A DNA stretch of 64,000 nt from an uncultured Paenibacillus sp. (GTDB lineage Bacteria > Bacillota > Bacilli > Paenibacillales > Paenibacillaceae): positions 1-64,000 of the forward strand of contig CALAWP010000041.1 of the NCBI GenBank assembly GCA_937895345.1, in the 5' to 3' direction. Position 1 is the first letter of the stretch. Every line of letters starts with the position of its first letter. The notes below the pieces were generated by a model that saw only the letters and a program-made list of their open reading frames with translations, searched no databases and was not told the DNA's origin. A program made the translations under genes and the position numbers. Positions 18,946-27,259 of this stretch are shown here, piece by piece.

Positions 18946-18974
18946 TTTACTTTTGCCTTCGTTCAGTCTATAAT
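18946..18974 (+). promoter_or_regulatory. SigA promoter of the 6S RNA gene
   Basis: TTTACT and a perfect TATAAT are separated by 17 bases. Transcription is expected to start near 18981. Confidence 0.75.
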
Positions 18975-18980
18975 AACTAT

Positions 18981-19167
18981 ACATCCTGCGATGTTCGTTA
19001 AGGCTCTTCGTTGTTTTGAACCAATGGCTGTTTCTTGGGAGACCTACATTGCCGCGCGGCTGACATGCCCTCGAAAAGGGACTTCAAAAGCGTTGCTGCG
19101 GACACCCACCTGCGAGAGCGGGTTCAGAAACATGTGAGCCCAACGGCATAGGCGGGTTTTCTTTTTT
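18981..19167 (+). ncRNA. ssrS: 6S RNA
   Basis: About 187 bases downstream of a SigA promoter, ending in a T-rich run. The ends pair (CCTGC with GGCGGG, ATG with CAT, TCGTT with AACGG), giving the long closing stem of 6S RNA. Inner complementary parts TGAACC/GGTTCA and GTTTC/GAAAC leave an open central bubble. There is no reading frame. By size, terminal stem and bubble this is the RNA that mimics an open promoter and binds housekeeping RNA polymerase. The identification rests on structure and remembered sequence, not a covariance search. Confidence 0.78.
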
Positions 19168-19270
19168 CAACGAGGGCGTTTGCGGGGCAATCCGGCGAAA
19201 GCCCTTTTTTCATGGGCCAAAACGTGGTATCATTATTAGTAATGTACATAGACGCTGGAGGGGGAGATTC

Positions 19271-19663
19271 TTGTTGTTGAAGCGGACCTTGATCGGGCTG
19301 TTGCGCAGTTTCGAGCAAACGGGCGACAAAGCCAAGGACCCATTGTTGAAATCGCATTTCTACAAGCTGTCTAAAGATAAGGCTTGGGAGGAAGTGGTCT
19401 CAACTCTCAAGAAAATGCAGGGATACAAGGTGCTTCACGAGGTGCAATCGGTGGGCGAGATTGTGCTGGAGAAGCGTACGGCTTTCGGAAGAACGATGGA
19501 TATTACGGTGTCGGTTATCGGCGTAGATCCGATCAGATCGGCTGTCGATATCTATTCCGCTTCGCGCGGCTCTCTAGGGGATCTGGGCTCCAATTATCGC
19601 GTCATTCTGGAGCTGTACCGGGCATTGGACAAGAAGCTGGCGGCTTATAAAGTAAATAACTGA
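19271..19663 (+). CDS. DUF1499-like small protein
   Basis: A 130-residue soluble protein beginning at one of three consecutive TTG codons behind GGAGGGGGAG. The C-terminal motif VDIYSASRGSLGDLGSNYR matches the DUF1499 signature (RS.SR.G..D.G.N..RI), and the middle is a beta-rich domain (VGEIVLEKRTAFGRTMDITV). It lies 100 bases after the 6S RNA end. Function is unknown. The gene is monocistronic and converges on tpx. Confidence 0.75.
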   Translation: MLLKRTLIGLLRSFEQTGDKAKDPLLKSHFYKLSKDKAWEEVVSTLKKMQGYKVLHEVQSVGEIVLEKRTAFGRTMDITVSVIGVDPIRSAVDIYSASRGSLGDLGSNYRVILELYRALDKKLAAYKVNN

Positions 19664-19752
19664 TTGTATGCACAAAGCGAGGAAGGATTGTCCTTCTCTC
19701 GCTTTGTTTGCGAAGCTTCGGTTTGTGCGTCCCATTACGGTACGCTGTCCGC

Positions 19753-20271
19753 TTACACCAGCGTTTTGGCGGCGGCAATCGCTTTGTCGTAATCCGGATG
19801 CTCCGTCATTTCCTTTAAGTATTCCACGTATTGGATATTGTCGTTCGCATCGATGACGAAGATGGCGCGCATATCCAGGGCAAACTCTTTAATAAGTACG
19901 CCGTAGGCTTCGCCGAAGCTGTTGTTTTTGTAGTCGGACAGCATCACGACCTTGTCGACGCCCGCAGCGCCGCACCAGCGGGATTGCGCAAACGGGGTGT
20001 CTACGCTCACCGTCAGAATGACGACATTGTCGCCAAGTGCGGCCGCAGCTTCGTTGAAGCGGCGGGTTTGCGCGTCGCATACGCCCGTATCGATGGAAGG
20101 GACGACGCTGATCAATTTCACTTTGCCGGCAAAATCTTGAAGCGATGCGGTTTCCGTCAGCGATTTGTTCAACGCGAAATCCGGAGCCTTGTCTCCGGCC
20201 TTCAGCTCGGGTCCGATTAACGTGATCGGGTTGCCCTTCAGAGTGGCAACGCCAGTGCGCTCTTGTGCCAT
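19753..20271 (-). CDS. tpx: Thiol peroxidase (atypical 2-Cys peroxiredoxin)
   Basis: A 172-residue thioredoxin-dependent peroxidase that removes hydrogen and alkyl peroxides. The peroxidatic cysteine is Cys65 in PSIDTGVCDAQTRRF and the resolving one is Cys100 in AQSRWCG, as in Tpx proteins. The start ATG follows AAGGAGG at ten bases. The enzyme is cytosolic. Transcribed alone and divergent from the rhomboid gene, with about 100 bases for both promoters. Confidence 0.95.
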   Translation of the reverse strand: MAQERTGVATLKGNPITLIGPELKAGDKAPDFALNKSLTETASLQDFAGKVKLISVVPSIDTGVCDAQTRRFNEAAAALGDNVVILTVSVDTPFAQSRWCGAAGVDKVVMLSDYKNNSFGEAYGVLIKEFALDMRAIFVIDANDNIQYVEYLKEMTEHPDYDKAIAAAKTLV

Positions 20272-20371
20272 GTAATAGTTTCCTCCTTGAATGATGTGGG
20301 ATACGAACTTATTATAAGCGTATTGAAACGGACTTGTCCAATAAACGGAAACGATGAAAGGCGGCGGCAGC

Positions 20372-21016
20372 ATGATATTTCTTCGTTACGAAAGCTTCCG
20401 GTCGTATCTGAAAAGTTATCCGGTTACAACGGGGATCATCGCATTGAATTTGATTTATTTTATCGTTGTTGCCGTGAACGGAGATCCGAATAACGGGCTT
20501 CATGCCTACAAGTACGGAGCGTTTTATACGGAGCCGGGAGCCGATCCTTACGGCATGAGGGAGCCGTGGCGGTATATCACCTCCATGTTTATGCATGCGG
20601 GGATCGAGCACTTGCTGTTCAACATGTTTGCGCTGCTCGTATTTGCTCCGCCTCTCGAACGGCTGCTAAAGCCGCTTCGGTATGTGCCGCTGTACCTCGC
20701 CAGCGGCATTGGAGGCCACTTGCTGGCGGCTCTCATGACGATTGCGGCAGGAGAGGACAGCCATTTGGCCGTAGGCGCTTCAGGAGCCATCTACGGCGTT
20801 TACGGAGCTTACCTCTATATCGCCCTTGTCCGCAAGAACGCGCTGGACGCCGCGTCCCGCAAAACGATTTACTTGATCCTCGGATTCGGAATCGTATATT
20901 CCTTGTTTGTTCCGTCCGTCGATCTATGGGGCCACGCGGGTGGCGCACTGACGGGGTTCGTCTTGTTTCGGCTGCTGGAGCGGGCGGCCATGTGGAAACG
21001 CCGCTTCGATTCATAA
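20372..21016 (+). CDS. Rhomboid-family intramembrane serine protease
   Basis: About 214 residues with six or seven membrane segments. The catalytic serine lies in GASGAIYG and the histidine in DLWGHAGGAL; the HAGIEHLLFNMFAL segment is the conserved helix-2 region. It cleaves membrane-spanning substrates within the bilayer; none is known here. AAAGGCGG supports ATG 20372; an in-frame ATG at 20354 is less likely as it sits before that site. The gene is monocistronic. Confidence 0.92.
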   Translation: MIFLRYESFRSYLKSYPVTTGIIALNLIYFIVVAVNGDPNNGLHAYKYGAFYTEPGADPYGMREPWRYITSMFMHAGIEHLLFNMFALLVFAPPLERLLKPLRYVPLYLASGIGGHLLAALMTIAAGEDSHLAVGASGAIYGVYGAYLYIALVRKNALDAASRKTIYLILGFGIVYSLFVPSVDLWGHAGGALTGFVLFRLLERAAMWKRRFDS

Positions 21017-21054
21017 TAACCAACGAATAAGCTACGGGAGAGAGATTAGCCGCT

Positions 21055-21951
21055 ATGGAACTGCGACAGCTGTATTACTTCGTGAAAGTTGCAAGGAAAG
21101 AGCATGTAACGCAAGCTGCGGAAGAGCTTCATGTCGCGCAGTCCGCTGTGAGCCGCCAAATCCATCAGCTGGAGGAGGAGCTGGGCGCCAAGCTGTTTGT
21201 GCAGAAAGGAAGGAATTTGCAGCTGACGCCGGTTGGAAGCCTGTTTCTGAAGCGGGCCGAAGTCATATTGGCCGATCTTGAACGCGCCGTTATCGAAATT
21301 CAGGAATTTCTCGATCCCGACAGGGGAGAAATCCGCATCGGGTTTCCTCACAGCCTGGGCATATCGTTGGTGCCGCTTGTCGTTGCGGCGTTCCGCAAGC
21401 TTCATCCCAATGTGAAATTCAGGTTTAAGCAAGGGATGTACCCGACGCTTATTCGGGATTTGACCAAAGGGGAGATCGACCTTGCGTTCATTTCTCCGTT
21501 TCCGGACGAGAATGAGCAGGTTTGCGGCGAAGTGCTGCTGACGGAAGAATTATATGCGATCGTCCCGCCCGGCCATCCGCTCGCAAAGCGGGAATCCATT
21601 GAACTGAGCGAGCTGAAGGACGAGACGTTCGTCTTGTTCAGCGAAGGCTATTCCTTGCGGCCTATCGTATGGGAAGCGTGCGAGCAGGCAGGGTTCAAGC
21701 CCAAGATCGGCTTCGAGGGCGAGGAGACGGACACGATTCGGGGTCTGGTGGCGGCCGGCATGGGCGTGAGCCTGCTGCCGGAGATGGCCTTGCATCATCA
21801 GGGGCAGCTTCAGCCTGCGAAAGTAAGAATCAGCGAACCGCGCGTCACCAGAACGATCGGCCTCATTCGCCGCTCCAACGAGAAGCTGCCGCTGGTCGCT
21901 AAAGTGTTCCACGGTTTTCTGGTCAGATATTTCCACGATCAAATCAAATAA
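21055..21951 (+). CDS. LysR-type regulator, GltC-like
   Basis: A 298-residue LysR regulator: winged helix at residues 1-60 (MELRQLYYFVKVA, then HVAQSAVSRQIHQLE) and a two-lobed effector domain. The sequence tracks Bacillus GltC closely along its length (DRGEIRIGFP, LAKRESIEL, FVLFSEGYSLR, GMGVSLLPE). GltC activates glutamate synthase; no gltA/gltB is near, so the target is not shown here. Regulators of this kind often control a divergent neighbour, but here the gene on the left runs the same way. Confidence 0.9.
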   Translation: MELRQLYYFVKVARKEHVTQAAEELHVAQSAVSRQIHQLEEELGAKLFVQKGRNLQLTPVGSLFLKRAEVILADLERAVIEIQEFLDPDRGEIRIGFPHSLGISLVPLVVAAFRKLHPNVKFRFKQGMYPTLIRDLTKGEIDLAFISPFPDENEQVCGEVLLTEELYAIVPPGHPLAKRESIELSELKDETFVLFSEGYSLRPIVWEACEQAGFKPKIGFEGEETDTIRGLVAAGMGVSLLPEMALHHQGQLQPAKVRISEPRVTRTIGLIRRSNEKLPLVAKVFHGFLVRYFHDQIK

Positions 21952-21971
21952 CCGGTGCCGCAGTGCAATAA

Positions 21972-22026
21972 AAAGAGGTTGTCGCCAAGGTCTTGGGTAA
22001 TGAAGACCTTGGCGGACAACCTCTTT
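21972..22026. terminator. Strong bidirectional terminator
   Basis: A 23-base-pair near-perfect stem (AAAGAGGTTGTC then GCCAAGGTCTT) with an eight-base loop and one bulged base. It has T-runs on both strands and serves the convergent regulator and peptidase genes. Confidence 0.9.
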
Positions 22027-22053
22027 ACTGTTCGCTTCGAAGAAATGCTCGCT

Positions 22054-22719
22054 CTACTCGCGGCTCTGTACAAACATCAGAATGAACCGGATCAGCTCGA
22101 GGACGGACAGCAGCGCAGCGGCTACATACGTCAAAGCGGCAGCGTTAAGCACCTTTGCGACGCCGCGCTCTTCATCGTTCGAGATAAAGCCTTCCGCCAC
22201 CATCAGATCGCGGGCGCGGCTGCTGGCGTTGAATTCGACCGGCAGCGTAATCAGTTGAAACGCGACGGCGATCGCAAAGAAAACGATGCCGATGCCGATC
22301 AGACCCGTGAACTGCAGCAAGAAACCGGCGAGCAGCAGAAACGGCGCGATGCCGGATGCGAAGTTGACGACCGGAAAGATGCGGTGGCGCGCGACGAGAA
22401 ACGGATAGTGAACCTTATGCTGAATGGCATGGCCGACCTCGTGACAGGCGACGGAGATGGCCGAGATCGAGCTTTCGTAATAGACGGGCTCGGACAGCCT
22501 GACGACCCGGTTGATGGGATCGTAGTGGTCCGTCAGCGCGCCTGGCACGGGTTCGATCGGCACGTCGTGCAGGCCGTTGTTGTCCAGCATGCGGCGGGCC
22601 GCCTGGTATCCGGTCAGTCCGCTGCCGGCTTGCACTTCCTTCCATTTGTTGAACGTTCCCTTCACCCTGAACTGCGCCCAAATCGTCAAGGCGAAAGCGG
22701 CAAGAATGAGAATAAACAT
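22054..22719 (-). CDS. yugP: Neutral zinc metallopeptidase (YugP type)
   Basis: A 221-residue membrane-bound protein of the Zn_peptidase_2 family (PF04298). An N-terminal membrane anchor is followed by the zinc motif HEVGHAIQH and by two or three further membrane segments. The ATG at 22719 lies nine bases after GGAGG; an in-frame TTG at 22728 abuts the site and is unlikely. It follows the MerR regulator by 36 bases on the same strand, so the two are probably cotranscribed. Its substrate is not known. Confidence 0.88.
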   Translation of the reverse strand: MFILILAAFALTIWAQFRVKGTFNKWKEVQAGSGLTGYQAARRMLDNNGLHDVPIEPVPGALTDHYDPINRVVRLSEPVYYESSISAISVACHEVGHAIQHKVHYPFLVARHRIFPVVNFASGIAPFLLLAGFLLQFTGLIGIGIVFFAIAVAFQLITLPVEFNASSRARDLMVAEGFISNDEERGVAKVLNAAALTYVAAALLSVLELIRFILMFVQSRE

Positions 22720-22755
22720 GTGCCTCAACCTCCATTGAAGTTATTGCTTAAGTTT

Positions 22756-23196
22756 TTACATTAAGGAGCCTTTATTCATCAGCAGCATAAGCGCCTCGAT
22801 GCAAGCGGCCGTTTGCGGCATAAGCCGCGTGTATAAACGGCGGGCTTGCTTCGGCTTCATTTGCTTGATGACGGGCTCCAGCTCTTTGACCTCGCGCTCC
22901 AGCTTCGCCAAATGCTCTTGTATTTCCGTCAGCTTCAGCGTCAACTGCTCTTCGGGCGTGATCTTGCTCCAGCTTTCCAGCGTCGACCTTATCTCATCAA
23001 GCGAATATTTGGCGCGTTTCATCTCTTCAATACGTTCCAGTCTAAGCAAAGTTTCATGTCCGTACAGCCTGTAATTTTTGGCCGAGCGCTGCGCGGGCGC
23101 AATCAATCCGATCGAGGTGTAATAATCGATGGTGCGCGGGCTTACTTGCGCCAGCTTCGAAAGCTCTCCGATACGATATAAGGGTTGCTCCTGCAT
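22756..23196 (-). CDS. MerR-family transcriptional regulator
   Basis: A 146-residue regulator. The winged helix-turn-helix covers about residues 5-75 (YRIGELSKLAQVSPRTIDYY), followed by a charged dimerisation coil. Beyond residue 110 there are only two cysteine-free helices, so a metal sensor is unlikely. The start follows AAGGCGGTGAT. It probably regulates itself and the downstream metallopeptidase. Confidence 0.88.
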   Translation of the reverse strand: MQEQPLYRIGELSKLAQVSPRTIDYYTSIGLIAPAQRSAKNYRLYGHETLLRLERIEEMKRAKYSLDEIRSTLESWSKITPEEQLTLKLTEIQEHLAKLEREVKELEPVIKQMKPKQARRLYTRLMPQTAACIEALMLLMNKGSLM

Positions 23197-23478
23197 CCTA
23201 TCACCGCCTTCATTATTGTATCCTTTGCTCTATATAGTTAATGATAATGCGTTGCAACCGTACAGTCAAACGTATTACATGAAGACGCGCATTGACGGGT
23301 TGCCCTTTCCGCTATATAGGCGGACAGGACTACGAGCAAGCCGCAAGCACCGCCGGAAAATGCGAAGGATAACCGATGCCGCGGCACCAAATCCGGGTGA
23401 AAGCGGCGTAAATCTTAACATTCGTGTCAGCTTTTATGCCGAACGTTTGATTTTTTTTAAAAAATAATCATTTCCTTA
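23197..23478. other. Intergenic region between merR-type gene and amtB
   Basis: Together with the promoter that follows, 368 bases separate the two genes. This left part shows no convincing gene, hairpin or repeat; the minus-strand promoter of the MerR gene must lie near its left end. Confidence 0.5.
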
Positions 23479-23507
23479 TTGTCAAAACAGCTGTCACTGA
23501 CTATAAT
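23479..23507 (+). promoter_or_regulatory. SigA promoter of amtB
   Basis: TTGTCA and a perfect TATAAT are separated by 17 bases, placing the transcription start near 23514, about 50 bases before the coding start. Confidence 0.8.
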
Positions 23508-23528
23508 GACATTAAGTCTTTCGTCATG

Positions 23529-23545
23529 TGTTATGTAATATTACA
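23529..23545 (+). promoter_or_regulatory. GlnR/TnrA operator
   Basis: TGTTATGTAATATTACA matches the consensus TGTNA-N7-TNACA exactly. It lies about 15-30 bases downstream of the expected transcription start, a position that fits repression by GlnR in nitrogen-rich growth rather than activation. Confidence 0.8.
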
Positions 23546-23564
23546 TTGAGGAGTGGTCGGATTG

Positions 23565-24935
23565 ATGAAAAAAACGTTACTCGCGCTAGGTTTGATGACA
23601 ATGCTGTTCCCGGTTGTCGCCTTTGCAGCAGGACCTGACACAGCAACGCTTGACACGGGGCTTAATTCATTGTGGGTGATGCTGGCCTTCATTCTTGTAT
23701 TGCTGATGCAAGGCGGATTTATTCTTCTCGAAGCGGGCTCCACGCGGATGAAAAACGCCGGGCACGTAGCGGGCAAGACGATCTTTACGGTAGGACTGGC
23801 GGCGCTCATCTATTGGGCCATCGGCTACGGAATCGCGTTTGGCGGAGTCACGGCCGATACGACGTTGGGCAAGTTTATCGGCTGGGGCGACTTCCTTTAC
23901 TCGCCCGCAACGCAAGCGGCGGAAGGAGAAAGCATTACGACGGGGGTATTCTTCCTGTTCCAGCTCGCTTTTGCCGCCATATCGCTGTCGATCGCTTGGG
24001 GCGGCTTTGCGGAACGCGCCAAATTGTCTTCCTACATTATCTTTACGATTTTCTTTATCGGCTTTATTTATCCGGTAGTCGCCCATTGGATTTGGGGCGG
24101 CGGCTGGCTCGCCAACGACGGCGCGCAAGACTTTGCCGGTTCCACGGTCGTTCACTTGACGGGCGCCGTAGCCGCCTTTGTGGCGACGGTATTGCTGAAG
24201 CCGCGGATTGGCAAGTTCAACAAGGACGGCACGGCCAACGAAATTTTGGGTCACAACCAAGTGTTTACCGCGCTTTCCGTGCTTCTGCTGTGGGTAGGCT
24301 GGTTCGGCTTTAACGCCGGTTCGACGGTAGCCATCGGCGACGGATTCTTTACTTACGTAGCGTTCACGACGATGCTGGGCGCCGGTGCCGGCGGCGTGGC
24401 GGCGCTGCTCATTTCCTGGGCGGTGCTGGGCAAAGCGGACATTACGGCTATGTTGAACGGTACGCTTGGCGGCCTGGTCGCCATTACCGCTTCCTGCGCG
24501 TTCGTCGAACCTTGGGCGGCGGTTGTCATCGGTCTGGTGGCAGGCGTACTCGTGTTCTACAGCGTAAAAATGTTTGAAAAATTCAAAGTCGACGATCCGA
24601 TTTACGCCCTTTCCGTTCACGGCATGGCCGGTATCTGGGGAACGCTGGCGAACGGCATCTTCGCAACGGAAGAGCTCGCGACGAAGGTTGGCGTAGGTCA
24701 AGGCGGTCTGATCGACACGGGCAGCTGGAAACAGCTGTGGGTGCAATTCGAATCCGTTGTCGTCTGCGGCGCGTTCGTGCTGGTAGCATCGTTTATCGTC
24801 CTTGGCATTATGAAGAAAGTGATGGGCTTCCGCGTAACGGAGGAGCAAGAAATTATCGGTCTTGACTTGAGCGAGCACGGCGCGTACGGTTATCCTGAAC
24901 AAATGAAGAAGCCTGGCCAAAGCATTCAAGGCTGA
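23565..24935 (+). CDS. amtB: Ammonium transporter
   Basis: A 456-residue Amt/MEP channel for ammonium uptake, with a cleavable signal peptide (MKKTLLALGLMTMLFPVVAF) and eleven membrane segments. Family signatures are clear: DFAGSTVVHLTGAVAAF and HGMAGIWGT, with the pore His pair in these stretches. The short cytoplasmic tail ends in KKPGQSIQG. The ribosome site GAGGAG lies 11 bases before ATG 23565 (8 before TTG 23562). The upstream GlnR/TnrA box shows nitrogen control. No glnK (PII) gene follows; a nucleotidyltransferase-like gene is next instead. Confidence 0.95.
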   Translation: MKKTLLALGLMTMLFPVVAFAAGPDTATLDTGLNSLWVMLAFILVLLMQGGFILLEAGSTRMKNAGHVAGKTIFTVGLAALIYWAIGYGIAFGGVTADTTLGKFIGWGDFLYSPATQAAEGESITTGVFFLFQLAFAAISLSIAWGGFAERAKLSSYIIFTIFFIGFIYPVVAHWIWGGGWLANDGAQDFAGSTVVHLTGAVAAFVATVLLKPRIGKFNKDGTANEILGHNQVFTALSVLLLWVGWFGFNAGSTVAIGDGFFTYVAFTTMLGAGAGGVAALLISWAVLGKADITAMLNGTLGGLVAITASCAFVEPWAAVVIGLVAGVLVFYSVKMFEKFKVDDPIYALSVHGMAGIWGTLANGIFATEELATKVGVGQGGLIDTGSWKQLWVQFESVVVCGAFVLVASFIVLGIMKKVMGFRVTEEQEIIGLDLSEHGAYGYPEQMKKPGQSIQG

Positions 24936-24974
24936 TCGTTAATTTAAGGGATTACCGAAGGGAGAGAGCGGCGC

Positions 24975-26042
24975 ATGGTGGATTCCATGAGGTCGCAGCT
25001 GTTGAAAAATATCGGCGCTGCCGGTCACATACAAGAGCTGCGTCGCTTGCGGGACCGGTTTCACGAAGACATGAACGCACAGCTCCCTCTCCGCCCGGTC
25101 GAACAGTTCAATGAATATTTAAACGAGATGCACGATGCGTTTATCGTCAGAACGATTGAGCTCTCGGAAATGGAAATGGCACGGCTGGGGCATGGACCTC
25201 CCCCCGTGCCATACGCCTATTTGCTGTTCGGCAGCGGAGGCAGGAGCGAGCAGACGTTATCCAGCGATCAGGACAGCGGGATTGTATACGCGGATTCGGA
25301 GCTGGACCCCGAAATAACCAAACGGTATTTCGGCATCTTAAGCCAGCAGATCGTGTCCCGGCTGGAGGAAGCGGGTTATCCGCCTTGCGAAGGCAACGTG
25401 CTGAGCGCCAATCCGGAATGGTGCATGTCGCTGAGCGATTGGGGCCGCAAGCTGGACCATTGGTTTCACGACCCGGTTTGGGAGGCGGTGCGGTATTTGC
25501 TTATTATCGCCGACGGACGGTGCGTGTACGGGGAGGAAGCTTTGCTTCGCCAACTGAAAGATTTCTTTTATACCGACACGCTGAATCATCCGGTCATCCT
25601 GAAACGGATGACGGAAAATACGATGCGCCATAAAGTGCTCGTCGGGGTCTTCGGGCAGCTTCTGAAGGAACGGTACGGCGAGGATGCGGGAAGTCTCGAT
25701 ATTAAATACGGAGCCTATATCCCGATGGTCAATTCGATCCGGCTGCTGGCGATTCAGTCGAATATCCGCGAAACGTCGACGCTCGACCGGATTCGAAAGC
25801 TGGAAGAAGCGGGAAAGCTGTCGGCCGAGGATGCCCGCGCCTGCGATGCGGCGTTTCGTTTTTTCCTGCGGCTGCGGCTGATGACGACCGAGCAGGCGGA
25901 AGGCGGTCTGTATGCAAACAACGGCAAGCTGCACAGCAGCAAGCTGACGAAGGAAATGACGGATGAATTGAAAAGCAGCCTGCGGCAGGGCAAAAAATTG
26001 CAGCGTTCCGTGTTGAAGACGACGTTGGGCAGGCTGATGTAA
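24975..26042 (+). CDS. DUF294 putative nucleotidyltransferase
   Basis: A 355-residue protein with the polymerase-beta nucleotidyltransferase motif LLFGSGGRSEQTLSSDQDSG (GS...DQDxG), and the helical DUF294 C-terminal domain. No CBS or cNMP domain is present, unlike many relatives. The family resembles the uridylyltransferase domain of GlnD. It is 40 bases after amtB and 16 before an exonuclease gene. Its position next to the ammonium channel suggests nitrogen signalling, but no PII protein is encoded here, so the modified partner is unknown. Confidence 0.85.
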   Translation: MVDSMRSQLLKNIGAAGHIQELRRLRDRFHEDMNAQLPLRPVEQFNEYLNEMHDAFIVRTIELSEMEMARLGHGPPPVPYAYLLFGSGGRSEQTLSSDQDSGIVYADSELDPEITKRYFGILSQQIVSRLEEAGYPPCEGNVLSANPEWCMSLSDWGRKLDHWFHDPVWEAVRYLLIIADGRCVYGEEALLRQLKDFFYTDTLNHPVILKRMTENTMRHKVLVGVFGQLLKERYGEDAGSLDIKYGAYIPMVNSIRLLAIQSNIRETSTLDRIRKLEEAGKLSAEDARACDAAFRFFLRLRLMTTEQAEGGLYANNGKLHSSKLTKEMTDELKSSLRQGKKLQRSVLKTTLGRLM

Positions 26043-26057
26043 GGCGGTGGTGGAAAG

Positions 26058-26792
26058 TTGAAGGAACAAAAAGGCGTCGGGCGCATGTGGTCGCTGTACA
26101 AGATGGGCGGAGTTACGCCAGCCATCGCTTCCATGCTCGGATCGCAAAACGCGCAATTGATGGCGTTTATTCGCAACGCCAACCGCGAGCAGCGCAAGCA
26201 ATCGATTCTGGATACCCAGCTGACGGAGCTGGAAGCGGTCGTCTTCGATTTGGAGACGACCGGCTTCAATCCGAATACGGGCGACGAAATCATCTCGTTC
26301 GGCGCCGTCGTCGTGCGAGGCGGGGAACTGGTCGAGGAAGAATCGTTCTACAGCCTCGTCAATCCGAAACGTCCGGTGCCGAAGGCGATTACGGAGCTTA
26401 CGGGCATTACGAACGCCATGGTCGAGGCTGCGCCGGATCTGATGAACGTGCTCCACGATTTTATGGCCTTTATCGGCCGCAGGCTGCTTATTGCCCATGC
26501 GGCCGGGCATGACAAGCAATTTCTGAATGCCGCGCTGTGGCGGACATCGAAGGTGAACTTGAATCACCGCGTTCTCGATACGATGATGATCGCGAAGTGG
26601 CTGGAGCCGAAGCGGGAAGGGTACGGGCTGGACGAGTTGCTGGAAGGCAGCGGAATTCCAATGCTTAACCGGCATCACGCCTTGGACGATTCGATTATGA
26701 CGGCAAAGCTGTGGCTTCATTATTTGAAACGGATTCACGCAAGAAATATTAATACGCTGGGCGATTTGTACGCTTATTTAAGCAAGCACTAA
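26058..26792 (+). CDS. DEDDh 3'-5' exonuclease (DnaQ/PolC epsilon type)
   Basis: A 244-residue protein. After a 60-residue helical N-terminal extension, the exonuclease fold starts at EAVVFDLETTGFNPNTGDEI (motif I with DLE), continues with the ExoII region (LIAHAAGHDKQFLN) and closes with the ExoIII motif HHALDDSIMTAKL. It starts at TTG behind AAGGCGGTGG. It may act in DNA repair or RNA turnover. It overlaps the convergent JAMM gene by 15 bases at its end. Confidence 0.85.
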   Translation: MKEQKGVGRMWSLYKMGGVTPAIASMLGSQNAQLMAFIRNANREQRKQSILDTQLTELEAVVFDLETTGFNPNTGDEIISFGAVVVRGGELVEEESFYSLVNPKRPVPKAITELTGITNAMVEAAPDLMNVLHDFMAFIGRRLLIAHAAGHDKQFLNAALWRTSKVNLNHRVLDTMMIAKWLEPKREGYGLDELLEGSGIPMLNRHHALDDSIMTAKLWLHYLKRIHARNINTLGDLYAYLSKH

Positions 26793-27206
26793 ATCGACCG
26801 GCTTCAGCGCGCCGCCGGATACCGTATAAGGCTGCACTCGGGGCGGCTGACCGGGCGGCAGGGAGACGATCCAATACGTGACGCCGGATGCCGGCAGGAA
26901 GCCTGCCCGGTCCCGAACGGAGGGAACCGCATCCTGGCTCGGATGGGAATGGTAGAGACCGACAAGCGATTGTCGGTTTTTTTGCATGGCAAAAAAAACG
27001 GCCGTCCACTCCTCGGGATCGAAGGCAAACGAGTCGGCGGGCCGGTTATGCGCATTCCGGACGGGAATGACCATATCCGGCGCCGCCGCATGCTCCGACC
27101 GGGCCAGCACGCCGCAAGCCTCCAGCGGCAGGGCTTCGCGGCATATTCTCAGCAGCTCATTGAAGGCGTCGTGGCCGATCATGCCGGGTTCGCGGTTTTC
27201 GCTCAA
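26778..27206 (-). CDS. JAMM/MPN domain metalloprotease
   Basis: A 142-residue single-domain protein with the JAMM zinc motif: an early glutamate (LEACGVL), then HSHPSQDAVPSVRD, which supplies His, His and Asp. Bacterial JAMM proteins of this type remove small tags or cut sulfur-carrier fusions, but no ThiS/MoaD-like partner is next to it. TTG 27206 is five bases after GGAGGGG and preferred over the ATG at 27182. It shares 15 bases with the end of the exonuclease gene. Confidence 0.82.
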   Translation of the reverse strand: MSENREPGMIGHDAFNELLRICREALPLEACGVLARSEHAAAPDMVIPVRNAHNRPADSFAFDPEEWTAVFFAMQKNRQSLVGLYHSHPSQDAVPSVRDRAGFLPASGVTYWIVSLPPGQPPRVQPYTVSGGALKPVDLVLA

Positions 27207-27259
27207 TCCATCCCCTCCCTTGCGTATTCCTTTAGTATACGCGACGTCCCTGCGCTTTG

